Assembly: GCA_002495025.1 (NCBI GenBank)
Contig: DADP01000040.1
Coordinates: 6,549 to 58,520 of the forward strand
Direction of reading: 5' to 3'
Origin: Desulfurococcaceae archaeon UBA285
GTDB taxonomy: Archaea; Thermoproteota; Thermoprotei_A; Sulfolobales; Desulfurococcaceae
Length of the DNA: 51,972 nucleotides
The position numbers and the translations under genes were made by a program. Of this stretch, positions 34,762 through 43,288 are shown in pieces. Numbering within the stretch: position 1 is the first letter of the stretch; the number at the start of each line of letters is the position of its first letter. The notes beneath the pieces were generated by a model. That model did not search any database and was not told where the DNA came from. It was given only the letters and a program-made list of their open reading frames with translations.

Positions 34762-36141
34762 ATGCTCAAAGCTCTGCTTAACCCAAAAAGTATAGCAGTA
34801 GTTGGAGCTAGTAGGACACCCGGTAAAATAGGATACGTTGTACTCCGAAACATTATAGCGTATGGATACAAAGGCAAAATATACCCAGTAAACCCACATG
34901 CAGACGAAGTTCTAGGATTAAAAGCATACCCCAGTGTTTCCAGTATACCAGACGAAGTAGACGTAGTTGTAGTAGCAGTACCAGCCCAAGAAGTACCCAA
35001 AGTAATTGAAGACGCCGGTAAAAAAGGAGCAAAAGTAGCAGTTGTAATAACCTCAGGATTCTCCGAAGTAGGCAATGTTGAACTAGAAAACCAAATAGTG
35101 GAAACAGCGAGAAAATACGGTCTTAGAATACTCGGACCCAACATCTTCGGCTATGCATACACACCAAGTAGTATAAATGCTACATTCGGCCCACTCGAAA
35201 TCGAGCGTGGAAATATAGCATTGATCTCACAGAGTGGAGCTCTCGGCATAGCATTAATGGGCTGGACTATAATGAATGAAATAGGTTTATCAGCACTATT
35301 CAGCGTTGGAAACATGGCTGATATAGATGTTGCAGAATTATCAGAGTTGTTAATAGACGATCCATACACAAAAGTAATAGCAATCTACCTAGAAGGAATT
35401 AAACCAGGACGTGGAAAAGACTTCATCGAGAAAATGACAAAAGTAACACTTGAAAAACCAGTAGTAGTAATTAAAGCAGGTAGAAGCACAAGAGGTATGA
35501 AAGCCGTTGCAAGCCACACTGGTAGCCTCGCTGGAAGCGACCAGTTGTACGAAGCAGCATTTAAACAAGCAGGAATAATAAGAGCTTACACAGTTGAAGA
35601 AATGTTTGATATTGCAAGAGCATTCTCTCAACAACCACTACCACGCGGTGAAAACACGGTTATAATAACAAATGGTGGTGGAGTGGGAGTACTAGCTACT
35701 GACGCAGCTGAATTCAGTGGTGTTAAACTAGTAGAACCAAGTCCACAATTAATCGACGCATTTAGACAGACAATGCCATGGTTTGGAAGCCCCAAGAACC
35801 CAGTAGACTTAACTGGACAGGCAACAGTAGACAACTACATTAAAGCAATAAAAGTCGCTGTTGAATCACCTGAAATAGACAATATCGTAATACTCTACTG
35901 TAGAACAGCTGTATTGGATCCAAGAGACCTGGCAAAAGCAATTGTTGAATTCTACGAAGAAAACAAAGTAGACAAAACTACAGTAGTATCATTTGTTGGT
36001 GGACAAGACACCTATGAAGCAATGAAGTACTTGAATAGACACAACATACCAGCATATCCATCACCAGAAAGAGCTGTTAATGCTCTAGCCAAGATGATTT
36101 GGTATAAGAAATTCAAAGAGAAAAAGAAGAGTAAACAATAA
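34762..36141 (+). CDS. ADP-forming acyl-CoA synthetase, alpha subunit
   Basis: The alpha chain of the archaeal enzyme that converts acyl-CoA, ADP and phosphate to acid, CoA and ATP at the end of sugar and peptide fermentation. The CoA-binding Rossmann start is SIAVVGASRTPGKIGYVVL. ISQSGALGIAL and ASHTGSLAGSD (with the phosphorylated His) follow. At 459 residues it matches alpha subunits of the split form. The ATP-grasp beta subunit is not in the window. It has a strong own promoter. Confidence 0.92.
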   Translation: MLKALLNPKSIAVVGASRTPGKIGYVVLRNIIAYGYKGKIYPVNPHADEVLGLKAYPSVSSIPDEVDVVVVAVPAQEVPKVIEDAGKKGAKVAVVITSGFSEVGNVELENQIVETARKYGLRILGPNIFGYAYTPSSINATFGPLEIERGNIALISQSGALGIALMGWTIMNEIGLSALFSVGNMADIDVAELSELLIDDPYTKVIAIYLEGIKPGRGKDFIEKMTKVTLEKPVVVIKAGRSTRGMKAVASHTGSLAGSDQLYEAAFKQAGIIRAYTVEEMFDIARAFSQQPLPRGENTVIITNGGGVGVLATDAAEFSGVKLVEPSPQLIDAFRQTMPWFGSPKNPVDLTGQATVDNYIKAIKVAVESPEIDNIVILYCRTAVLDPRDLAKAIVEFYEENKVDKTTVVSFVGGQDTYEAMKYLNRHNIPAYPSPERAVNALAKMIWYKKFKEKKKSKQ

Positions 36142-36150
36142 TTTTTTCTC

Positions 36151-36483
36151 CTACATCAACTTAGATCCTGGTTTAACCGGCTTCTCAGGCGTTATTAAAA
36201 CAGGTGGATCGCTATCAGTAGCTAGTAGCATACCCTGACTCTCCAACCCCATTAACTTCTTTGGTTTTAAGTTAGCTACTACAACAATGTATTTTCCAAT
36301 AAAGTCTTCTGGTTTATACCACTTTGCAAGACCAGCAATAATTTGTCTTTCTCCGAGCTCGCCGAGGTCTACAATCAACTTTATTAACTTTTCGCTACCG
36401 GGCACTCTCTCCGCTGATTTAACCAACCCTATTCTGAGATCTACTCGTTTAAACTCCTCTATCGAGATCTGCTCACTACTCAT
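36151..36483 (-). CDS. metG: Methionyl-tRNA synthetase beta subunit-like tRNA-binding protein
   Basis: A 110-residue EMAP II/Trbp111-like OB-fold protein: FKRVDLRIGLVKSAERVPGSEKL, QIIAGLAKWY, VVVANLKPKKLMGLESQGMLLA. In archaea such proteins stand alone or act as the beta part of MetRS, improving tRNA binding. The catalytic MetRS gene is not in the window. It converges on the acyl-CoA synthetase gene with a 9-base gap. Confidence 0.9.
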   Translation of the reverse strand: MSSEQISIEEFKRVDLRIGLVKSAERVPGSEKLIKLIVDLGELGERQIIAGLAKWYKPEDFIGKYIVVVANLKPKKLMGLESQGMLLATDSDPPVLITPEKPVKPGSKLM

Positions 36484-36591
36484 TAAACCACCTTGAATCC
36501 GAGTTTAGTATTGATTTAAAAGTTAAAAAATAGAGGGATTTTTATTTATGGCTTTGAATCTACGTATTGAGTTCTTTAGAAGCGAGTCTTA

Positions 36592-37293
36592 CTAGAATCT
36601 ATCTTTATATACTTCTTTGAGGACTTCAAGTGGTGATTTATTTACTTGTATATTTCGTGTTATAATTTCTCTTTCAATGTATGGATCTGGATTTACTGGT
36701 AGAATTTTCTCTAGTTCTCTATATAGTTTTTCAAGTCTTTCTTTACCTTCTAGTAGTGTTGAATTTACTACTTCAACTAGATGGGGTAATTCACTTGGTT
36801 TTACTATTGCCTCGTTTTTTACTCGAATAACTTGAGCTGTGTAGACACCAGTTACGAGTTCGAGGAATACACCCTTATTTCTACTATAGTGCATTATACC
36901 ACTGTGTTTAAACCCTACTCTTCTAGCTTGCTCTAGTATTTTAACAGCGAGTTTTAAGTTGGCTGTATATATGTGTATTATAGGTCCATTAACTATAATC
37001 CAAAACTTCCTATATGGTGTTTTCGAGTAGAGAAAGGATAATTCACTTGGTTTTACAGGGGCGTGTGTTTTAAATACTATTGCTGTTTCTTCTTCTTTCT
37101 CCCATGGGTATTCAGCATCCATTACTGTTATTCTACCACTACAACTACTAGTAGTATACAGTTCTCTATCTCTATTAATTAATACCAGGAGGGGGAGGAG
37201 GTCGACGTCTAAATACCCGATTTCCAAGTCGTCTAGTATTCTCTTCCAAGCTTTATACTTTCTCTCTCTCCACATGTCCTGGTTTATTTTCAA
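36592..37293 (-). CDS. taw3: tRNA wyosine-modification methyltransferase Taw3/TYW3
   Basis: Methylates N4 of the tricyclic base at position 37 of tRNA-Phe during wyosine derivative synthesis. ELYTTSSCSGRITV near residue 50 and KFWIIVNGPIIHI, then GFKHSGIMHYSRNKG match TYW3. At 233 residues it is normal. Downstream it has no partner; upstream a D-aminoacyl-tRNA deacylase diverges 64 bases away, so the local theme is tRNA maintenance. Confidence 0.88.
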   Translation of the reverse strand: MKINQDMWRERKYKAWKRILDDLEIGYLDVDLLPLLVLINRDRELYTTSSCSGRITVMDAEYPWEKEEETAIVFKTHAPVKPSELSFLYSKTPYRKFWIIVNGPIIHIYTANLKLAVKILEQARRVGFKHSGIMHYSRNKGVFLELVTGVYTAQVIRVKNEAIVKPSELPHLVEVVNSTLLEGKERLEKLYRELEKILPVNPDPYIEREIITRNIQVNKSPLEVLKEVYKDRF

Positions 37294-37357
37294 TTCTTTA
37301 ACCCCTGTTTCCCAACCGTGGATTATTTAGTTTAAATATGCTTTAACTAGGTAAAAC

Positions 37358-38206
37358 ATGTTTTGGTTGATTGACTTGATTGGAGTAGTATATAGTTTAA
37401 AAGACCCAGCTGGGAGAGGTATAGCTGAATATATTTTGAAAACACTCGGAGAAGAAAAACTTACTAAGTGTGACTACTCTACACCGTGTTATAGAGGCTG
37501 GAATTTCATATTGACTGGTTTTGAAGAAGATGTTTTATACTTTGACTTCCTCGATGAAGTTTTACCCGTTGAAACAGACTTCTACCTCGTTCTCTCTCGC
37601 CACTCGAGTGAAGCAAGAGTGAAAAGCTATACTGTACACGCTACGGGAAACTACTCAAATACAGCTCTTGCTGGTGGAAAACCAAGAGAACTCGGGTTTT
37701 CACATCCACAGGTAATGTGGTTTCTACTGAGAGGTCTATATAGAGTTGCCCATACCGAGCAAGAAAAGAGAGACTACGAAGTAAGCTATGAAGCAACACA
37801 CCATGGGCCTACAAGCCTCGCTAAGCCAATAGTGTTTATTGAAATAGGGAGTACTGAAGAAGAATGGAGCAACCGTGAAAACCATGGTGTTGTAGGTAGA
37901 GTGGTAATTGAATTACTAAACAAATACCCCGAACTACCACCTTGTAAGAGAGTTATTGGTATTGGTGGAGGACACTATCCTAGAAAACACACTGAACTAG
38001 CACTGAGTGAAAACGTGTGTTTTGGCCACATTGCACCTAAATATGCTCTAGACTACCTAGACCGAGAAATGCTTTCTCAAATGGTGAGTAAAACACGTGG
38101 GGGAGTAGAAGAAGTAGTAGTTGAAAAGAAGGGGACTCGTAGAGAACACCGCGAGTTAATCGAGGAATTCGCTAATTCAACTAGTTTAAAAATCAGGTAT
38201 ATATAG
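37358..38206 (+). CDS. dtdA: D-aminoacyl-tRNA deacylase (archaeal DTD2 type)
   Basis: Removes D-amino acids wrongly attached to tRNA. YEATHHGPTSLAKPIVFIEIG and IGGGHYPRKHTELAL carry the family's conserved His and Gly residues. At 282 residues it is normal for the archaeal and plant form. A TATA-like TTTAAATATG lies about 25 bases before the ATG, suggesting a leaderless message. It ends 2 bases before the convergent CARDB-like gene. Confidence 0.92.
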   Translation: MFWLIDLIGVVYSLKDPAGRGIAEYILKTLGEEKLTKCDYSTPCYRGWNFILTGFEEDVLYFDFLDEVLPVETDFYLVLSRHSSEARVKSYTVHATGNYSNTALAGGKPRELGFSHPQVMWFLLRGLYRVAHTEQEKRDYEVSYEATHHGPTSLAKPIVFIEIGSTEEEWSNRENHGVVGRVVIELLNKYPELPPCKRVIGIGGGHYPRKHTELALSENVCFGHIAPKYALDYLDREMLSQMVSKTRGGVEEVVVEKKGTRREHRELIEEFANSTSLKIRYI

Positions 38207-38208
38207 CC

Positions 38209-39267
38209 TCAATTAATCTTCAATGGGTAATCCTTTATCCACCTCCTCGCCATTTTCAACCATATAACTCTTACTAATAGCTCTTCGCCCTGTACAGATG
38301 GGGGTATTTCTATTTCTTTGATCAGTTTACTCCCGGGTTTCAGCTCTGGATTCTGCTCCATTATCGTAGAAACCGGGTTGCCATTTCTCAAAACCGTAAT
38401 TATTACTTTATCTGGTTTAGATTCTCCTTTATTAACTATTGACACACCAAGTCTTACTCCACTACTAGTTTTTCTATGAGTTACTTCTTCGACTTCCAAC
38501 ACAGGTTCTTTTACTGTATTGCTGTATACAATTATATTTGATAGTAGAAGAGGTGCATTGGCTGCACCTCCAGTATTGATGATTGAAATTGTTTCCAAAC
38601 CTTCTTGTATAGGTAGGTAGATCTCTTCGAAATCACCCAGTTCAATATTTATTGTTTCTTGTTTACTCCCAGCTTGGATTTTAAAAGATGTTTTTCTCGG
38701 TGAATATACTATTATTCTTGAAGACACGTTTTCTCTCTGTTTTAATTTTAATTGTTGATTGCATACTTCTCCTTCTTCTAGTATGAGGAAGCCGGAATAG
38801 TTTACATACTCGGTTTGTGCATCGTTATCTTCATATACTATATCTAATAGTATGGTTTTAATTTTGAATGGAGAGCCACCTTCATGTTTTACTCCGAGAT
38901 TGATCCACTCCTTGCTTAAAACATTTGGAGTGTTAAGTATGCTTGTTACATCATATGAGAATTTGTATAGTGTTGAATGGTTACCTCCAAGATTTATTTG
39001 AGCAGTTGGTTTAAACTGTCTTGTTATATTAATGTCTTCTAGTTTCAACTTCCAGTCTATTGATTCCCTTCTTGCTTCAACTATTACTTCTAGTAATCCA
39101 TAAGCTACACGTCTATTCATTCTACACCCGAGATTTACAGGGATAGTTATTCTTGTATTACTACTACTCAGTACTTCATTTACTGTTTTGAATACTGGTA
39201 ATATATCTCCTCTCTCATTTACACTAGACGCTATTGTTAATCCTCCTCTTACCACGACAACCCCCAT
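38209..39267 (-). CDS. Hypothetical protein with C-terminal CARDB-like beta domain
   Basis: A protein of 352 residues, beta-rich throughout. The last 100 residues (VEEVTHRKTSSGVRLGVSIVNKG, then PDKVIITVLRNG and LKPGSKLIKEIEIP) look like a CARDB/immunoglobulin-like adhesion domain. Before it come two further beta stretches (IIVYSPRKTSFKIQ). I see no signal peptide, although the start may be misplaced (MGVVVVRGGLTIAS). It is 31 bases downstream of a membrane-anchored exported protein on the same strand, so a shared surface role is plausible. Function unknown. Confidence 0.65.
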   Translation of the reverse strand: MGVVVVRGGLTIASSVNERGDILPVFKTVNEVLSSSNTRITIPVNLGCRMNRRVAYGLLEVIVEARRESIDWKLKLEDINITRQFKPTAQINLGGNHSTLYKFSYDVTSILNTPNVLSKEWINLGVKHEGGSPFKIKTILLDIVYEDNDAQTEYVNYSGFLILEEGEVCNQQLKLKQRENVSSRIIVYSPRKTSFKIQAGSKQETINIELGDFEEIYLPIQEGLETISIINTGGAANAPLLLSNIIVYSNTVKEPVLEVEEVTHRKTSSGVRLGVSIVNKGESKPDKVIITVLRNGNPVSTIMEQNPELKPGSKLIKEIEIPPSVQGEELLVRVIWLKMARRWIKDYPLKIN

Positions 39268-39298
39268 ATTAGTAGTAATTCTCTATATTAACCCGTGT

Positions 39299-40468
39299 TT
39301 AAAATACTGGTTGGGAATTAATTATTCTTGAAGCAATATACTTTGATATAAGATATATGTATATAAAGATAGAAGAGTTGATTAATACCGCAGTAAGTAA
39401 ATCACCCCACGTTTCTCTAGGCTGGAATGGAGGTATGTTTTTCTCGGGAAAAGCCTCTTCTTCTCGTATTTCTATTATTTGTGCTTCTACAAACTTTACA
39501 TAGATATTTTCACAATTAATGGGTTTCGGAGTATAGTAGGCTTTTCCACCGGGTAAAGTGTAATAGGCTAACTCAGTGGTACCTATAACATCAGTGGTTA
39601 CTACTCCCATTTGGATAAAACACATTGTTTTAACTGGAAACTCTATTGAGAAAGTATTATTGTCTTGTCTGCTTACCACTGGTTTAATAGTGGTATTGGC
39701 GTCATTGGGGTTTAAATAGATGACTATCATTGTCAATGATTTATTTACTCCTCGTTCATTAATTCTTACTTCATAGACGCTTCTATTCAATTCATTGAAT
39801 GCATTTAACTCTTTATTGAGTGTTACATATCCATAACTGGTTACAATCCCCTCTGATGTTCTTTTAAATGTTGTTTCAACATAGTGCACTACGATATTGG
39901 TTAATGGCTCGTAGTAGACATCTATTCTCTCATATGTATATTCATATGCTGCTTCATTAGTATTAATCATTGTTTTATGAATGACGTCGTAGTTGAATCT
40001 AGATATTCCAATAACCTCTCCAATGTTAACTGGAGGTGTTAAAACAAGAGTTCCATTTTCAACCTCTAGAAGGATTGGTATATCCCATCTATCTCGAATA
40101 ACTTCACTTCTTTTTAACTTGGTGTTATTTAAAAATGAGTTTTGTAAACAAAGTGGGTTGACAACTACATTATCTACTACCGCTGTGGTTTCTATGTATT
40201 CATAATCCTCTACATCTCGAATATTTACTTCTAGGCTGTAATATAGAGAAATAGATATTGAATTTATCTTGTCTAAACATGTAGCATTGAATATCTCTAA
40301 GTAGTCTCTAACTATTTCTTCACCTGTTATATCCATGTGTAATACACCCTCGTAGCGAATATACCGCCATGTTTCTTCTTGTTTAAAATACACCATACCA
40401 CTTGTTTGAATAGAGCTTGTTAAAAGCATGGTGATTACGGCGATCAGCATTATTTGTTTAAACTTCAT
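39299..40468 (-). CDS. Exported membrane-anchored protein, unknown function
   Basis: A protein of 389 residues with an N-terminal signal peptide (MKFKQIMLIAVITMLLTSS, cleavage likely near residue 24) and a C-terminal membrane helix (LLTAVLINSSIFIYIYLISKY). The roughly 325 residues between are beta-rich with several N-glycosylation-type Asn-Xaa-Thr/Ser sites (for example NATC, NRSV, NTT). It would face outward, held by the C-terminal helix. It is followed by the CARDB-like gene. No family was recognised. Confidence 0.75.
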   Translation of the reverse strand: MKFKQIMLIAVITMLLTSSIQTSGMVYFKQEETWRYIRYEGVLHMDITGEEIVRDYLEIFNATCLDKINSISISLYYSLEVNIRDVEDYEYIETTAVVDNVVVNPLCLQNSFLNNTKLKRSEVIRDRWDIPILLEVENGTLVLTPPVNIGEVIGISRFNYDVIHKTMINTNEAAYEYTYERIDVYYEPLTNIVVHYVETTFKRTSEGIVTSYGYVTLNKELNAFNELNRSVYEVRINERGVNKSLTMIVIYLNPNDANTTIKPVVSRQDNNTFSIEFPVKTMCFIQMGVVTTDVIGTTELAYYTLPGGKAYYTPKPINCENIYVKFVEAQIIEIREEEAFPEKNIPPFQPRETWGDLLTAVLINSSIFIYIYLISKYIASRIINSQPVF

Positions 40469-40551
40469 TATAAAGACCTCGTTTCTCTAAGGATATTATT
40501 TAAGGTTTTGTTTTTAAACTGGTCTGCTATAACATAGTTATAGGTGTTAAT

Positions 40552-40911
40552 ATGAGTGGAAACCAAGAACCCGTGATTAAACACACTAGTCAAGTAATAT
40601 ATGCCACACTAGATAGCGAGAAGAAAGCATACATTAAATACAGTGTTGAAGGCAATGTAATGAAGCTTATTTCAACTTATACACCGCCAGAGTTCCGGGG
40701 AAGGGGAATAGCTGGCAAACTAGTTGAATACGCTATTAAACTCGCAGAGAACAACAACTGGCTAATAGAGCCAATATGTAGCTATGCAGTTTACTACTTT
40801 ATGAAAAACAAGGAGAAACGATATATCCTCGTAGATAGATTTAAAAACATGAACGAAGAAGAATGGAAGAAAGCATTTGAAGAAGCGCTAGGAAGAGAGC
40901 GTGGAGGATAA
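40552..40911 (+). CDS. GNAT-family acetyltransferase-like protein (COG2388 type)
   Basis: A minimal GNAT fold of 119 residues: AYIKYSVEGNVMKLISTYTPP, then the acetyl-CoA loop EFRGRGIAGKLVEYAIKLAEN, and PICSYAVYYF with the family's Cys. Such short NATD1/YidJ-like proteins have unknown substrates. GGTG precedes the ATG. Its TAA stop overlaps the ATG of the MoaD-like gene (TAATG), so the two are translationally coupled. Confidence 0.88.
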   Translation: MSGNQEPVIKHTSQVIYATLDSEKKAYIKYSVEGNVMKLISTYTPPEFRGRGIAGKLVEYAIKLAENNNWLIEPICSYAVYYFMKNKEKRYILVDRFKNMNEEEWKKAFEEALGRERGG

Positions 40912-41189
40912 TGGTTAAAATACGAGTAAACTACATGTTGTGGCTAGCTGATAAAACAAGAGTTAGAGAAGAACTAGTAGTAATTCCAGGAGAACCAAGT
41001 ATCAAAGACCTCATTGAAGCAATATCAATAAATAAACCAGAAGAAGCGAGAAGAATACTACGAGGTATACTAAGTGGTAACTCTGAAGTAATAGTATTAG
41101 TAAACTCTAAAACACCTCCACAAGGCCTCGACACAAAACTCAAAGATGGCGATGTCGTCTCATTTATGCCTCCAGTTTCAGGTGGATGA
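40911..41189 (+). CDS. MoaD/ThiS-like ubiquitin-fold sulfur carrier
   Basis: A 92-residue beta-grasp protein ending in VSFMPPVSGG. The C-terminal Gly-Gly is the site of adenylation and thiocarboxylation in MoaD and of conjugation in archaeal SAMPs. The start overlaps the GNAT stop, with GGAGGA just upstream. A role in molybdopterin synthesis is possible since moeA is at 1575; tRNA thiolation or protein tagging are alternatives. Confidence 0.88.
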   Translation: MVKIRVNYMLWLADKTRVREELVVIPGEPSIKDLIEAISINKPEEARRILRGILSGNSEVIVLVNSKTPPQGLDTKLKDGDVVSFMPPVSGG

Positions 41190-41273
41190 TCTAATTCAAT
41201 GTTAACATATCTATAGGGCCCCTCGTAGAAGTGGAATTTAAAACCCTTTTTCACTAGTAATAAATAAAACGGT

Positions 41274-41376
41274 GCCGCCGTAGCTCAGCCCGGTAGAGCG
41301 CCGGCCTTGTAAGCGGGTGTAGAAATAGGCCCGACGAGAAAGCCGGTGGACGCGGGTTCAAATCCCGCCGGCGGCT
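41274..41376 (+). tRNA. tRNA-Thr (anticodon TGT) with a 29-base intron
   Basis: The acceptor GCCGCCG (41274-41280) pairs with CGGCGGC (41369-41375), discriminator T. The D stem is GCTC/GAGC, the anticodon stem CCGGC/GCCGG (41301-41305, 41342-41346), the anticodon TGT at 41308-41310, and the T stem GCGGG/CCCGC. The intron (about 41312-41340) follows position 37. A bulge-helix-bulge is clear: CTTGT 41306-41310 pairs with ACGAG 41334-41338, CGGG 41314-41317 with CCCG 41330-41333, and the bulges are AAG and AAA. The mature loop is CTTGTAA. A TATA-like ATTTAAAACC lies about 30 bases upstream. The last 19 bases overlap the antisense end of priL. Confidence 0.95.
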
Positions 41377-42581
41377 CTTTCCTCACTGTTTAATTCGCTG
41401 GTTTCACTTGTCTCTTCATTTATACTGGGTTTTCCTGTTTGTTTTCTATGCTTTCTACCAAGTGAAACACGTAGATTGTATTTGTATACTGCAAGGGGGT
41501 TTTTACCGCCTTTGCACTGCTCGGTTATTGGGCATATTCCACTTGATTTTAAATTCTCACAGTTGTGAGGCATATACTTCTTTTTACTTCCTCTTAATCC
41601 GAGAATGTGTTCAATTTGATATCTAGCTATCTTCTCATTGAAATCCGGCGTGTTTTTAAAGTATTCTAGGATTTCGTCGACATCTAAGCCTATTTGTCCT
41701 AGAAATGCTGCAAAATTGAATCTCTCGGCGTGGCTTGGATTTCCACCTGTCTTCAGTGACTCCAGCATTTTCTTCATACATGGAGGGAGTAATTCTTCTA
41801 CTAGTACTAGTCTACCCTCACCTACATACATACTTTCTAGTTTTTCCTTGTATTCCACTGCTCTAGTAGATGGTTTAGTCATGTATTCCCCAATACGGGA
41901 TTTTACTTCTTCTACGAGTTCTAGGTATTCACTTGAAGATGATGGTTCAGCCTCCATTACTTGGCGTATTATAGTGTTATAGATGTGTTCTTCTAGTACT
42001 CTTATAAATACTTCTTTGTCGAGATATATGCGTCCACTCCATACTGGGTGATTTATTGGCGAGTATAATGGGTCGTGAATAAGCCTCTTCGACGCTAGCT
42101 CTAGGTATTGGAGAATTGGAATTGTATACTGGTATCTAGCAATTTCAACAATGTATTTTCTTGATTTTTTCTTCATGTCTATTCTTACTATCGGGATTTC
42201 AGGAGCGTCTTTTAAAACATACTCTGCATTTAAACCCAGCTTTTTTGCTAGAAGAATTAGTATATCACTTTTCTCGTTTTTAAGTTGTTCGGCAGCTGTT
42301 TTTGAATAAGCATAAGCTACTCTATTTATTATTCTGTTATCATTTATTGTCTTCAAAACATCAATTATTGCATAGTATACTAATATGCTTTCATCCGAGT
42401 CTTTCAATAAATCATGTGGAAATACACCTTCTTTGAGCATTTTCTCTAGTAGAGAAAGCAATTTCTCTCTTAAATCACTACTAGTAGAAACCAGTATACT
42501 TGGTTTTTCTAGAAATAAGTATGGAAAATCACGTTGAGATGCAGCAAATGGATAATAAGTGTAGTTGAGTCCAACCGGCAT
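41358..42581 (-). CDS. priL: DNA primase large subunit
   Basis: The regulatory, Fe-S subunit of the archaeal primase; it partners PriS (not in the window) in primer synthesis. The N-terminal DFPYLFLE region and the C-terminal Fe-S domain with four Cys (PPCMKKM, HNCENLKSSGICPITEQC) and the helical FNFAAFLGQIG fit the family. At 407 residues it is normal. GAGGTG lies six bases before the ATG. The last residues (EERAAGGI) are encoded on the antisense of the tRNA-Thr T arm, an overlap of 19 bases. Confidence 0.93.
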   Translation of the reverse strand: MPVGLNYTYYPFAASQRDFPYLFLEKPSILVSTSSDLREKLLSLLEKMLKEGVFPHDLLKDSDESILVYYAIIDVLKTINDNRIINRVAYAYSKTAAEQLKNEKSDILILLAKKLGLNAEYVLKDAPEIPIVRIDMKKKSRKYIVEIARYQYTIPILQYLELASKRLIHDPLYSPINHPVWSGRIYLDKEVFIRVLEEHIYNTIIRQVMEAEPSSSSEYLELVEEVKSRIGEYMTKPSTRAVEYKEKLESMYVGEGRLVLVEELLPPCMKKMLESLKTGGNPSHAERFNFAAFLGQIGLDVDEILEYFKNTPDFNEKIARYQIEHILGLRGSKKKYMPHNCENLKSSGICPITEQCKGGKNPLAVYKYNLRVSLGRKHRKQTGKPSINEETSETSELNSEERAAGGI

Positions 42582-42589
42582 GTATCACA

Positions 42590-42725
42590 CCTCAGTGGGG
42601 TTGGATTCCACTCATCGATCATGCGATGGCGTATTCATCAACGGCGTAGAGTATACGAGTCAGCGCTTTGGCCCCACATCACGATTCAGGCTGGACCTCT
42701 TTCGAGGTCCCCATACATCATCCAT
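42590..42725 (-). ncRNA. Candidate structured RNA: box C/D-like or priL leader
   Basis: Between a TATA box (centre 42750) and priL. A GNRA-capped hairpin GGACCTC-GAAA-GAGGTCC occupies 42710-42693. Box C-like ATGATGT (42721-42715), D' CTGA (42689-42686), a 3-base spacer, C' GTGATGT (42682-42676), exactly 12 bases, then D CTGA (42663-42660) follow archaeal C/D order, except that the hairpin fills the first guide slot. A further TGATGA (42640-42635) and CTGA (42595-42592) occur. Alternatively GTGGGG 42677-42672 pairs with CCCCAC 42600-42595, just before the priL GAGGTG, which would suit a regulatory leader. Confidence 0.5.
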
Positions 42726-42747
42726 GAAAATGATAAACTACTCCTCC

Positions 42748-42753
42748 TTATAA
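42748..42753 (-). promoter_or_regulatory. TATA box upstream of the candidate RNA and priL
   Basis: The minus strand reads GCTTATAAGG, placing a start near 42725, 25 bases downstream. That is 140-145 bases before the priL ATG, much longer than other leaders here. Confidence 0.5.
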
Positions 42754-42776
42754 GCAAACACGTATTGGTACTATAT

Positions 42777-43259
42777 TTAGTTTAATTCAAATTCAATTCT
42801 CTCGTAACCTCTAATTCTAGTACCTCGTGGTACTGTAAACGATAATATACGTCCATTTCCCAGTATGGTGTAGGGTACTCCGAGATCTGCACTAACCACT
42901 CTTGCTTTCAATGGAAATACCCAGTAGACTGTATATGGATATTCAGCGACTTCTGCTTCGTATTCATCTTCGTAGACATTAACTCCTTTTTTAAACTCGC
43001 CGAGAAAGACAATAAAGAATGAGATATAGGGGTGTTTATAGTCTTCTCTAAACCCTATTTCAATATCTACTACTTTTGGATATGTTCTTTTTCCATTGAT
43101 TACTACTTTTTCCTCGTCGAGAAATCTCTGCATGTTATTCCATAGTACTTCTTTTTCCTGCTTGGAGAGCTTGCTATCCAATACTATGTTTTTGTATTCT
43201 TCTAGTGGATCATGGTATTCAAAAACCACTATTTGCTCTATTAAACCAGTTTCTCTCAC
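42777..43259 (-). CDS. Hypothetical archaeal protein
   Basis: A protein of 160 residues, acidic and beta-rich, function unknown. After a helical region (SKQEKEVLWNNMQRFLDEE) it runs in strands: VVDIEIGFREDYKHPYISF, AEYPYTVYWVFPLKARVV, GRILSFTVPRGTRIRGY. No membrane segment or catalytic motif is evident. It is upstream of priL but separated from it by the candidate RNA and a promoter, so the two need not be cotranscribed. The regulator at 43289 lies 29 bases upstream. Confidence 0.65.
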   Translation of the reverse strand: MRETGLIEQIVVFEYHDPLEEYKNIVLDSKLSKQEKEVLWNNMQRFLDEEKVVINGKRTYPKVVDIEIGFREDYKHPYISFFIVFLGEFKKGVNVYEDEYEAEVAEYPYTVYWVFPLKARVVSADLGVPYTILGNGRILSFTVPRGTRIRGYERIEFELN

Positions 43260-43288
43260 AAAGAATAAACCATGTGCGTAAATAGGCT

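Noticed and set aside
42662..42720. Possible intron-containing or split tRNA between priL and the 160-residue gene
   Set aside because: The strong GGACCTC/GAGGTCC hairpin has a GAAA loop, not an anticodon loop, and no T arm or acceptor stem could be drawn.
42534..42785. Plus-strand ORFs of 83 and 62 codons opposite the candidate RNA
   Set aside because: They overlap each other and the RNA helices, with no ribosome site and no protein-like composition.
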